A stretch of DNA of 64,000 bases from Pseudopedobacter sp035496935 (GTDB taxonomy: Bacteria > Bacteroidota > Bacteroidia > Sphingobacteriales > Sphingobacteriaceae): assembly GCA_035496935.1 (NCBI GenBank), contig DATJED010000018.1, positions 124,001 to 188,000 on the forward strand. Reading direction: 5' to 3'. The notes under the pieces are model-generated. The model did not search any database and was not told the origin of the DNA. It saw nothing but the letters and a program-made list of their open reading frames with translations. Each line of letters begins with the position of its first letter. Position 1 is the first letter of the stretch. This document shows positions 41,738 through 51,000 of this stretch, one piece after another. The position numbers were made by a program, and so were the translations under genes.

Positions 41738-42064
41738 ATGTTGAAACAATACCTTAGGGCGTTACTATTTTATGTTGTAGCATTTTCTATATTGAGTGCT
41801 GCGGTGCCTTTGCATAGCATTGTTCATGAGCATTATTTTGTCCACAAGGATGCATGTGGAATAGGTTGCAAGAAACATTTAAAAAGCTACACAAAGCCTT
41901 GCTGTACTACTTCAGATGCAGTTTTTATTGGCGAACTACCAATAAAGCCATTTACATTTACCTTAAACCAATCCGCTACCAAAATAGAAAGTGTTTATCA
42001 TACAGATAATTACTTCCAGTTTTTCCACCGTACCCGTAATAAAGCACCACCTGTGCTTTCCTAA
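41738..42064 (+). CDS. Small exported His/Cys-rich protein, putative metal binder
   Basis: 108 residues with an N-terminal signal or anchor (LRALLFYVVAFSILSAAVPL). A cluster of potential metal ligands follows: HSIVHEHYFVHKD, then CGIGCKKH and KPCC. A further His-containing tail (YHTDNYFQFFHRTRN) ends the protein. No named family is recognised. It lies 95 bp upstream of a TonB-dependent receptor in the same direction. Small His/Cys-rich exported proteins of this kind are often found beside metal (Zn, Cu) receptors, so a periplasmic metal-handling role is plausible but inferred. Confidence 0.72.
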   Translation: MLKQYLRALLFYVVAFSILSAAVPLHSIVHEHYFVHKDACGIGCKKHLKSYTKPCCTTSDAVFIGELPIKPFTFTLNQSATKIESVYHTDNYFQFFHRTRNKAPPVLS

Positions 42065-42159
42065 ATTTAGTATTTGCAATTACATAGAATTTATTAACAC
42101 AGGTTTTTAGCTCTCAGCTTTGTGCATTTTGCTTTTAGCCTTTATATAACATTTTTACA

Positions 42160-44478
42160 ATGAACCGTATTTTATACAGTCTTGTGCTACTATTATGCAC
42201 AAGCAATATTTTTGCTGCTGATATTGTTTTCAGCGGAAGCGTAGTTGATGCGCAAACAAAGCAGGCTTTGCCCGGTGCAAGTATTACTATTCAAGATTTA
42301 AAAGTAAGTACTCTTACGGATGCTGATGGGAAGTTTAAATTCAACAGAATTCCAGAAGCCGGAAAATTTTTAGTGCAAGTTTCTTATTTAGGTTATAAGT
42401 ATCTTAATAAAACCATTAACTTTTCAACTACTTCATCTTTTGTTTTTGAGCTGGAACAAAGCCGGATTGAAGCAAATGAAGTGGTTGTTACCGGAACCGT
42501 AACCGGTGCTGATAATAAAAAAAACAGCACATCTGTGGGCGTATTGTCCCACGATGAAATGCTGAACAGACCGTCGACCAATTTAATTGACGCAGTTTCT
42601 AATATTGCTGGCGTTACACAAATTTCAACCGGGCAGGCAATTTCAAAACCGGTAATCAGAGGGCTTTCTTATAACCGCATAGTGACTATAAACGACGGAA
42701 TAAAGCAACAGGGACAACAATGGGGCGACGAACATGGCGTTGAAATTGACCAATTTTCTGCCGATAGGGTGGAGGTTTTAAGGGGCGCCGCAAGTTTGCT
42801 TTACGGCGCTGATGCTTTAGGTGGTGTAATTAATATTTTGGAACCTTTAACCGTTTCTGATGGCGTAATAAAGGGCGAGGTTTTAAGTAATTATTCCACA
42901 AACGGAGGTTTAACCAGCAATTCGGCCATGCTTACCGGAAATACAAACGGTTTTGTTTGGCGAGGAAGAGCGACTTACAAAAACGCTTATTCTTTTAAAA
43001 CGCCCGACTATTATTTTCCAAATTCTGGTTATAACGAAACTTCGTTAAATGGTATGTTAGGGCTTAATAAATCTTGGGGTTATAGCCATATCAGTGTTTC
43101 TTCTTTCAAAAATAACATTGGTTTTTACGAGCCGGCCTTGGATGCAGACGGAAATTTTGTTGATGAAGATGGCAACACTTTTAGCAAAAGCGATTTAAAA
43201 TCGAGAGATTTAGCTTTCCCTAATCAGCAGATTTCACATTTTAAAATCGCATCAAACAGTAATATTTTAATGGATAAAGGAAGCCTAAAATTGGATTTAG
43301 GGTATCAAAATAACATCCGTAAAGAATTTGAAAGTGCTGATCCTTCGTTATTTTTTGATTTAAATAGCTACAGTTTAGATGCAAAATATATTCAAACAGC
43401 AACAAAAAATGACTGGCAACCCGTTATAGGCTTAAGCGCCGATTATCAAAATAGCTTAAATAAAGGCGAAGAGTTTTTAGTTCCCGATTATAACAACTGG
43501 GGTTTGGGCTTGTTTTATTATGTGAAAAAAGATTTCGCCCAATCCAGCTTTAATTTTGGTTTGCGTTATGATTATCGCAAAAATACCGGTAAAGAACTAT
43601 TTGATGAAGGTGTAGAGCAGTTCTCGGCTTTTAAAACAGATTTTTCTAACCTGAGCGGTGCGGTTGGTTACACACATCAGCTCAGTGATAAGCTGAATTT
43701 CAAGGCCAATTTAAGCTCCGGATTTAGAGCGCCAAACCCGGCGGAACAGTCATCAAACGGCGTTCACGAAGGTACATTCCGTTACGAATTGGGCAACAGC
43801 GATTTAAAATCAGAAAAAAGCTACCAAGCAGATTTAAGCTTGCAGTATAGTGTTTCTAATTTTGATTTCAGCCTGAGTATTTATAATAATTACATGAAAG
43901 ATTATGTTTATTTAGGGCAGAACAGTGGCGAAACAATTTCTGTTGAGGATGAAGATGGGAATTCTCGCGTTCTCCCGTTATTTAGGTATCAACAAGATGA
44001 TGCTAATTTTTACGGTTCGGATGCGAGCTTTATTTTTCACCCTTTTGATTTTCTGCATTTCGAAAATACTTTCAGCTATGTACACGCTCAAAATTTAGGT
44101 TTGAAGGAAGCTGTTCCTTTTATTCCGGCAACGAGTTTAAAAAACGAAATCCAAGTAGAGCCAAATATAAAAGGTTTACAGCGTAGCTATTTTTCTGTAG
44201 GGATTGAGAGTAATTTTGTACAAAACCGTATAGCAAGTTTTGAAACCAGAACATCGGGCTATACCATATTGCAAGCAGGTATCGGTACACAAATTTCTAT
44301 CGGGAAACAGCAAATAAGGCTAAACGTATCCGGTAATAATTTATTAGATAAACGTTATTACAATCATTTAAGCCGTTATAAACCTGGCAGGTTGGATGAA
44401 GCCGATCCTAATTTTGGAATATACAATCCCGGAAGAAACATCACTTTTGGTTTATACGTACCATTAAATATTAAATAG
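42160..44478 (+). CDS. TonB-dependent receptor, probably metal-related
   Basis: 772-residue outer membrane receptor. Signal peptide (1-19), then a carboxypeptidase-regulatory-like domain (about 22-105, FSGSVVDAQTKQALPGASIT) and a plug domain with VIRGLSYNRIVTINDGIKQQ, DEHGVEIDQFSADRVEVLRG and SLLYGADALGGVINI. The 22-strand barrel ends NPGRNITFGLYVPLNIK. The receptor is not SusC-type: it is shorter and has no SusD partner. The RGLSYNR...DGI...GDEHG layout recalls the zinc receptor ZnuD group. With the His/Cys-rich neighbour this suggests a metal or metal complex as substrate, which is not proven. Confidence 0.88.
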   Translation: MNRILYSLVLLLCTSNIFAADIVFSGSVVDAQTKQALPGASITIQDLKVSTLTDADGKFKFNRIPEAGKFLVQVSYLGYKYLNKTINFSTTSSFVFELEQSRIEANEVVVTGTVTGADNKKNSTSVGVLSHDEMLNRPSTNLIDAVSNIAGVTQISTGQAISKPVIRGLSYNRIVTINDGIKQQGQQWGDEHGVEIDQFSADRVEVLRGAASLLYGADALGGVINILEPLTVSDGVIKGEVLSNYSTNGGLTSNSAMLTGNTNGFVWRGRATYKNAYSFKTPDYYFPNSGYNETSLNGMLGLNKSWGYSHISVSSFKNNIGFYEPALDADGNFVDEDGNTFSKSDLKSRDLAFPNQQISHFKIASNSNILMDKGSLKLDLGYQNNIRKEFESADPSLFFDLNSYSLDAKYIQTATKNDWQPVIGLSADYQNSLNKGEEFLVPDYNNWGLGLFYYVKKDFAQSSFNFGLRYDYRKNTGKELFDEGVEQFSAFKTDFSNLSGAVGYTHQLSDKLNFKANLSSGFRAPNPAEQSSNGVHEGTFRYELGNSDLKSEKSYQADLSLQYSVSNFDFSLSIYNNYMKDYVYLGQNSGETISVEDEDGNSRVLPLFRYQQDDANFYGSDASFIFHPFDFLHFENTFSYVHAQNLGLKEAVPFIPATSLKNEIQVEPNIKGLQRSYFSVGIESNFVQNRIASFETRTSGYTILQAGIGTQISIGKQQIRLNVSGNNLLDKRYYNHLSRYKPGRLDEADPNFGIYNPGRNITFGLYVPLNIK

Positions 44479-44587
44479 CATTGTTTGTCATTAAACAATC
44501 GTTTTTTGGTTTGACGGCTTAAAATGACTGCTTAAGATAAATTATTTGATAATTTTAGCCAGATAATGTAAATTATCGTTTTATTAA

Positions 44588-44615
44588 TAGCTCAACCTCG
44601 GTTGAGCTATTTTTT
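44588..44615 (+). terminator. Terminator just before the glucokinase gene
   Basis: A 10 bp stem TAGCTCAACC/GGTTGAGCTA with a 2-base gap is followed by six T residues, ending 12 bases before ATG 44628. It can end the receptor transcript. Its position next to the next start codon would also allow it to work as an attenuator. Confidence 0.82.
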
Positions 44616-44627
44616 CAGAATAAGGTT

Positions 44628-45365
44628 ATGAAAGAAACTGACGACAACATTTTGGTAATAGATATTGGTGGCTCCAATGTAAAAGCAACCATTTTAAATA
44701 CAAAGGGCGAAGTAATACAGGATTACCAAAAAATGGCAACTCCCGAAAAGGCTGATCCGAAAAGCATAGTAGCCACTATAAAAACCTTAACTAAAAAATT
44801 CCCACGTTATGATAAAATTGCGGTAGGCTTTCCTGGTTTTGTTAAACAGGGCGTTGTTTTTACGGCTCCAAATCTGGATAGCAAAGCATTTAAAAAATTT
44901 GATCTGAGTAAAACCCTCGCAATTGAATTTAAAAGGCCAGTACGCTTGGTTAACGATGCGGATTTACAAGGTTTCGCTTTAATTAAAGGTAAAGGGTTAG
45001 AAATGGTAATTACCTTAGGTACCGGTTTTGGCACTGCTTTGTTTATGGATGGTAACCTTTTACCACACTTGGAACTAGCGCATTTGCCCGTTAGAAAAGG
45101 GCAGGATTATGATGACTTTATTGGTGATGCTGCTTTAAAAAAAGACGGCGAAAAAAAGTGGAACAAAAAACTGAAAGAGGTTTTAAACACTTTTAAAACG
45201 GTTGTAAACTACGATAGACTTTACCTAAGCGGAGGAAATACCAGATATATTAATTTTAAGCTGGATGATAATATTTCTATTGAAAATAACCGCGATGGAA
45301 TTAAAGGAGGCGTTGTTTTATGGAAAGTAACAGATAATTACAGCGTTAAAACGGTAAATCCCTAA
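44628..45365 (+). CDS. ROK-family kinase, polyphosphate-glucokinase-like
   Basis: 245 residues. ROK features: ILVIDIGGSNVKATILN (phosphate 1), VAVGFPG-type motif (KIAVGFPGFVKQGVV), LVNDADLQGFA with the catalytic Asp, and ITLGTGFGTALFMDG. The segment ELAHLPV...DYDDFIGDAALKK, in place of the usual ROK zinc loop with CxCGxxGC, is like polyphosphate glucokinases such as PpgK. It most likely phosphorylates glucose; whether the donor is polyphosphate or ATP cannot be read. It comes before zwf and pgl, so its product would feed the oxidative pentose phosphate pathway. Confidence 0.82.
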   Translation: MKETDDNILVIDIGGSNVKATILNTKGEVIQDYQKMATPEKADPKSIVATIKTLTKKFPRYDKIAVGFPGFVKQGVVFTAPNLDSKAFKKFDLSKTLAIEFKRPVRLVNDADLQGFALIKGKGLEMVITLGTGFGTALFMDGNLLPHLELAHLPVRKGQDYDDFIGDAALKKDGEKKWNKKLKEVLNTFKTVVNYDRLYLSGGNTRYINFKLDDNISIENNRDGIKGGVVLWKVTDNYSVKTVNP

Positions 45366-45418
45366 ATGCTTTGCGTAGATTTTTTAAATTAAAACACACA
45401 ATCAATTGAAACAATTGA

Positions 45419-45426
45419 TACTTTTG
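45419..45426 (+). promoter_or_regulatory. -7 element upstream of zwf
   Basis: TACTTTTG fits TAnnTTTG exactly. It lies about 190 bp before the zwf start, giving a long leader. That leader holds a 25-codon ORF (45453-45530) of unknown value. No good -33 TTG is seen. Confidence 0.42.
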
Positions 45427-45611
45427 AACCTACAACAAGCAATTAAAAATATATGAGTTCCAAAAATCATATAAAAAAGCAATTTATAGTAAGCGCAACC
45501 TTGGTTAAATACAAGCTAAAGGTGCTTTAGCATTAAATTTAATTGCTACAACCTCAGAACCCAACCATTTTAACAGCAATATAAATCGTTAAAACAAACT
45601 CAACAATTTAA

Positions 45612-47147
45612 ATGAAATCTAACATTAAAACCAAGCCAACAATATTTATGATTTTTGGCGGTACGGGCGATCTTGCAGAAAGAAAACTGATTCCTGCTTT
45701 GTACAATCTATTTTTAGAAGGTTACATGCCAAAGGAATTTGCAATTATCGGTTTAGGTCGTACCGAGTACAATAATGAAAGCTTTATAAAAAATTTATTG
45801 GGCGGCGTAAACAAGTTTTCTAGAAGCGGAAAAGCTGAAAAAGAGAAATGGGCCGAGTTTTCAAACCGGATTAGCTATTTAAGAACCGACGTAAACAACG
45901 AAGGCGATTATAAAAAAATGGATGAAATTATCCAGAAATATGAAGCAGAATGGTCTGAGTTGCCTGTTGTAATACATTATTTGGCTGTTGCACCTAATTT
46001 TTTTCCAATTATTGCCAGCAATTTGGCTAAGCTAACATCTGCATCGGATGTTGACCGTACCCGGATTGTTATTGAAAAACCTTTTGGCAGAGATTTAGAA
46101 ACAGCTAAGGAACTTAACAACCTTTTAAAAGGTATTTTTGCCGAAAACCAGATTTACAGGATAGACCATTACCTAGGCAAAGAAACCGTTCAAAATATGT
46201 TGGCTTTCAGATTTGCCAACGCTTTGTTTGAACCAATTTGGAATCGTAATTTTATTGAACACGTACAGATTTCTGTAACCGAAGATATTGGTGTTGAAGA
46301 CCGTGGAGGTTATTACGATGGCTCAGGCGCTTTAAGAGACATGGTGCAAAACCATATCTTGCAAGTGCTTTGCTTAGTTGCCATGGAGCCACCGGTTAAT
46401 TTTGATGCGGAAGAAATCCGTAACAGAAAAGTGGATGTTTTAAGAGCCATGCGCCCTTTTGGTCCGGATGAAATTAGGTTCAACACCGTTCGCGGGCAAT
46501 ACGGCGAAGGTTGGGTTAAAGGCGAAAAAGTAGAAGGTTACCGTCAGGAAGAAGGCGTTAACAAAGATTCAAACACCGAAACTTTTGCGGCATTAAAATT
46601 CTTTATCGATAACTGGAGATGGCAGAACGTTCCGTTTTATGTGCGTACCGGCAAAAGAATGCACCAAAAATCGTCCATTATCAGCATCCAGTTTAAAGAT
46701 GTTCCGCATTTAATTTTCCCTAACCAATCTTCAGAAAGTTGGCAACAAAATAGGCTAATCATCAGTATTCAGCCCGAAATGAGCATCCGTTTGCAGGTGC
46801 AGGCAAAAAGACCAGGCTTAGATATGACTTTAAACCCGGTTGACATGGTTTTCAACTACGACGGAACCTACGAGACCGATACGCCAGAAGCTTATGAAAC
46901 TTTATTGTTGGATGCCATGAAAGGCGACCAAACTTTATTTATGCGTGGCGATCAAGTAGAAACGGCTTGGGATTTGATAATGCCTGTATTAGAAAGCTGG
47001 GAGTCTAAGAAAAGTATCAGTTTCCCTAATTACTCGGCAGATAGTTGGGGACCAGAAACCGCTGAGGCTTTAATTGCCAAAGACGGCTTCCACTGGTTTA
47101 CCCTGCCCATGAAAAAAGGAGACAAGAATGAGTTTAAACGTTTTTAA
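45612..47147 (+). CDS. zwf: Glucose-6-phosphate 1-dehydrogenase
   Basis: First enzyme of the oxidative pentose phosphate pathway, making 6-phosphogluconolactone and NADPH. The 511-residue length is normal. The NADP-binding motif is FGGTGDLAERKLIPALYNLF (about 14-33). The active-site signature is YRIDHYLGKETVQN with the catalytic His region. EKPFGRDLETAKELN and DYDG-type late motifs (VFNYDGTYE) are also seen. Its end overlaps pgl by 20 bp, showing a tight operon. Confidence 0.97.
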   Translation: MKSNIKTKPTIFMIFGGTGDLAERKLIPALYNLFLEGYMPKEFAIIGLGRTEYNNESFIKNLLGGVNKFSRSGKAEKEKWAEFSNRISYLRTDVNNEGDYKKMDEIIQKYEAEWSELPVVIHYLAVAPNFFPIIASNLAKLTSASDVDRTRIVIEKPFGRDLETAKELNNLLKGIFAENQIYRIDHYLGKETVQNMLAFRFANALFEPIWNRNFIEHVQISVTEDIGVEDRGGYYDGSGALRDMVQNHILQVLCLVAMEPPVNFDAEEIRNRKVDVLRAMRPFGPDEIRFNTVRGQYGEGWVKGEKVEGYRQEEGVNKDSNTETFAALKFFIDNWRWQNVPFYVRTGKRMHQKSSIISIQFKDVPHLIFPNQSSESWQQNRLIISIQPEMSIRLQVQAKRPGLDMTLNPVDMVFNYDGTYETDTPEAYETLLLDAMKGDQTLFMRGDQVETAWDLIMPVLESWESKKSISFPNYSADSWGPETAEALIAKDGFHWFTLPMKKGDKNEFKRF

Positions 47148-47847
47148 AGAAAGTAGCGAGGCAATTGAAGCTTTAGCCGAACTTTTTATAAAGGATGCCA
47201 AGCTGGCTATCGCTAAAAACGATAGATTTTCCGTGGCATTATCAGGCGGAAGCTCGCCTAAAAAGCTTTATGAACTACTGGCCTCAAAATATAGAAACGA
47301 GCTTGACTGGAAAAAAGTTTATTTTTTCTTCGGTGATGAACGCTATGTAGCGCACAACCACCCAGATAGTAATTATCTGATGGCGAAAAATGCGATGTTA
47401 GATAGTCTTCAAATTGCTGATAAGCAAGTTTTTAAAGTTGATACTGGTTTGGATCCGGCAAGTGCTGCACTTGACTATCAACGATGTATCTGCGGTTTTT
47501 TTAATGATGCGCCAGTTTTCGACCTAATACTTTTAGGTTTAGGCGACGACGCACATACCGCTTCTATATTCCCCGGTACAGAACTGGTTTGGATTGATGA
47601 AGAACAAGTCAAAGAAGTTTATCTAAAAGATAAAGAGGTTTACCGGATAAGTTTTACCGCACCTTTAATTAACGATGCAAAACATGTCGCCTTTTTAACT
47701 TTTGGCGCAAACAAAGCCGATGCCATTAAAGCAGTTTTAGAAGGAGAACACGATGTGGCTAAATATCCGGCACAGTTAATAAAACCTGTTAATGGCAGGT
47801 TAGATTGGTTTGTTGACGAAACTGCGGTAAGTAAGTTAACTCGATAA
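47128..47847 (+). CDS. pgl: 6-phosphogluconolactonase
   Basis: Hydrolyses 6-phosphogluconolactone to 6-phosphogluconate. The 239-residue protein belongs to the DevB/SOL type with FSVALSGGSSPKKLYELLA, WKKVYFFFGDERYV, DSNYLMAKNAML and LILLGLGDDAHTASIFPG. The start at 47128 lies inside the zwf reading frame and puts a standard N-terminus on the protein. A terminator follows 19 bp after the stop. Confidence 0.95.
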   Translation: MSLNVFKESSEAIEALAELFIKDAKLAIAKNDRFSVALSGGSSPKKLYELLASKYRNELDWKKVYFFFGDERYVAHNHPDSNYLMAKNAMLDSLQIADKQVFKVDTGLDPASAALDYQRCICGFFNDAPVFDLILLGLGDDAHTASIFPGTELVWIDEEQVKEVYLKDKEVYRISFTAPLINDAKHVAFLTFGANKADAIKAVLEGEHDVAKYPAQLIKPVNGRLDWFVDETAVSKLTR

Positions 47848-47865
47848 GTAACGATACAGATTATT

Positions 47866-47893
47866 AAAACCTCATTTTAGATGAGGTTTTTTT
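47866..47893 (+). terminator. Rho-independent terminator after pgl
   Basis: A 10 bp stem AAAACCTCAT/ATGAGGTTTT with a 5-base loop is followed by T residues. It isolates the pentose phosphate operon from the downstream regulator gene. Confidence 0.9.
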
Positions 47894-48010
47894 GTTTTAT
47901 ATAACTGTTGTATATGAAATATTAATGATCTGTTTTTAACAAAATCCGAAATCGGAATTAAATTATGGGTATTTTGCAAACCATTATTTTAAACCTGCTT
48001 ATAAGCCCGT

Positions 48011-51000
48011 ATGTACAAGTATCTACTTGCAACTTTTTGCTTTGTATTTTTTTGTTTAAAACTGGTAAAAGGGCAACCGCAAAATTATAACTTCTCTCAT
48101 ATAAACATTAATAACGGCCTGTCTCATAACCAGGTGAATACCATTTATAAAGATAGTGAGGGCTTTATGTGGTTCGGCACTTTATCTGGGCTTAACCGTT
48201 ATGACGGTTACGATTTCAAGATTTTTAAGCACAACCCGCAAGACACCAGCAGTTTGGTGGATGATTACATCAGCAATATTTTTGAAGGTCCAAAAAAGAA
48301 ATTATGGATAGTTACCCGTAACGGCGTAAATATTTACGACCCGCTAAACGATAAAGTTCTACGAAATATTAATCCTTACCTCAGGGATTTTGGGCTGCCG
48401 ATAGATGACGAACTGCTAGATATACAAGCTACTAACGGGGCATTTTGGTTTTTGTTCAAAAGTGCGGGGCTTTTTCGTTTTAATGCTATTACCAGAGCCA
48501 CAACATTTTTTAATTTTGGAAAAGGGATAAAACCAACTGCAATCGCTTGTTTTGGGCTTAATAACATTTGGGTAATTATGCCCAGCGGAAAGGCGGTTTT
48601 GCTAAATCACGGGAAACTAATTGCTTCAAAATTACTTTTTACTGCCTTTTACACACAAGGGAATGTATCAAGTGCTGCTTTCGCAGATAAAGACGGTGAC
48701 CTTTACCTTTATTCAACAGCGCAATATAAAGGCGTTTATCTGTATCGGCGAAAGCACAAAAAAGTACTTCATCTAAGTACCAATAATCCAACTTTAAGGT
48801 TAAACACAAATTTGGTACGCGGCATTGTACAGGCAAATAACGGCCTGTTATGGATAGCAACCGACCACGGCGGTGTTAATATTTACAATAAAAATAAGGA
48901 AGAAATCAACTTCATTGTAAATAAGGATTACGATGCCGGGAGTATTAGCCAAAACTCTATAAACAGCATTTATAAAGATGCAAACGGTTTTATATGGCTG
49001 GGCACTTTTAAAAAGGGAATTAGCTATTACCACCCAGATATCAATAAATTTAAAACCTACACACACCAGCCGTCAAACCCTAAAAGCTTGCCTTATTCTG
49101 ATGTAAATACATTTGCCGAAGACAAAGACGGAAATATTTGGATAGGCACAAACGGCGGAGGGTTAATGTATTGGAACCGAAAGGATAATACTTTTAAAAC
49201 GTATAAGCACACGGCTAATGGTAACAGTTTGAGCAATAACGTTGTGGTGAGCCTTTGTATGGATCACAATAATAATTTATGGATTGGTACTTATTACGGC
49301 GGACTTGATTTTTATGATGGAAAAACTTTTAGGCACTTTAAGCCAGGAAGTAGCGGATTAACGGATGATCGTATTTTTTCTATTAAGGAGGGCAGTGATT
49401 ACAACATACTGATAGGCACTTTAAACGGGGGGTTAAATATTTACAACCCAGTCAACGGAAAATTTGAAAGCTTTAATTCTGCAGGTGGATATACCAATTC
49501 CGACTATGTTTCCAGTATCGTTGAAAACCCAAATAAAACGTTTTGGATAGGTACGTCTGGCGGTATAAGTGTTTTGCGGAAAACGCCAGAGGGAATAAAG
49601 GAAACTAAATCTTTAACACTAACAAACGGAAGCGGGCTTAGCAATAACAACATCAATTGTTTAATTGCTGATGCAAACCAAAATATTTGGATAGGTACGC
49701 GGGAAGGATTAAATGTTTATAACAGTTTAACTAAAAAAATAACGGTTTATCGGCGAGAAGATGGATTGCCAGATAACAATATCCAAGCAATAAAACTGGA
49801 TGATGAAAACAACATATGGGTTTCCACTTCTAGAGGGATAAGTAAAGTGAGTTTAGCCAACGGAAATATCAGTAAAGCAGTTTTTACCAATTACGACGAG
49901 CTTGATGGACTCCAAGGATTAGAATTTAACTTAAATTCGGCGTTCTTTACCAGCAGAAAAGAAGTCATTTTTGGTGGTGCAAACGGTTTTAATATTTTTA
50001 AACCTAATTCGATTATTGCCAATAACAACCAAATAAATTTGGCATTTACCGATTTACAGGTGTTAAACAATAGTGTAAAGCCATCTATGGATGATGATGC
50101 CATACTCGCCAAATCTATAAATCAGGCTCAACAAATAAAGCTTCATCATGATGAAAATGTGTTTAGTATTTTATTTGCGGGCTTCAACTATTTTAATCCA
50201 GAAAAGGTGCAATATGCTTACCAGTTAGAAGGATTTGACAAGCATTGGATAAATACAAGTAACAATAGCCGTAAAGTTACGTATACCAATTTGGATGCTG
50301 GTGAATACACTTTTAAAGTAAAAGCTACCACAACCAGGCTTTATGAAAACAGCAATATTAAAGCAATTAAAATTATAATACTTCCGCCGTTTTATGAAAC
50401 TCCGCTAGCTTATGTTTTTTATATCATTGCCGTGTTATCATTACTTTTTTACATTAGACAAAGAGGAATTGATAAACTGCGGAAAGAATTTGAGCTACAA
50501 CAGGAACGCAAAGAAGCACAACGAATACATGACGTGGATTTAATGAAAATAAAATTCTTCACCAACGTAAGTCACGAATTTCGTACGCCACTTTCGCTGA
50601 TTTTAGCTCCGGTGGATAAGTTTTTAAAAAATTCGCCCGATGGCGATGAGAGACAGCAGTACGAATTGATCCGAAGGAATGCCCGCCGTTTGTTAAACTT
50701 GGTAAACCAACTGATGGATTTTAGAAAGATGGAGGTAAAAGAATTGCGCATCAATCCCAAAAAAGGAAATGTGGTTGATTTTATAAAGGAACTTTCTTTC
50801 TCCTTTACAGATATCGCCGAAAAGAAACACATCAACTTTCAGTTTGAATCAGAGATTGATAATCTTATTACGCTTTATGACGAAGAAAAGCTGGAGCGGA
50901 TTATGTTTAACCTGCTTTCAAACGCATTTAAATTTACGTATGAAAATGGTTTTGTAAGCGTTCATTTAAGCATCAATAGGGAAGCAGAAACAGATTATTT

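Noticed and set aside
42065..42159. A cobalamin or other riboswitch before the TonB receptor
   Set aside because: The gap is only 95 bp and has no B12-box or other conserved riboswitch core.
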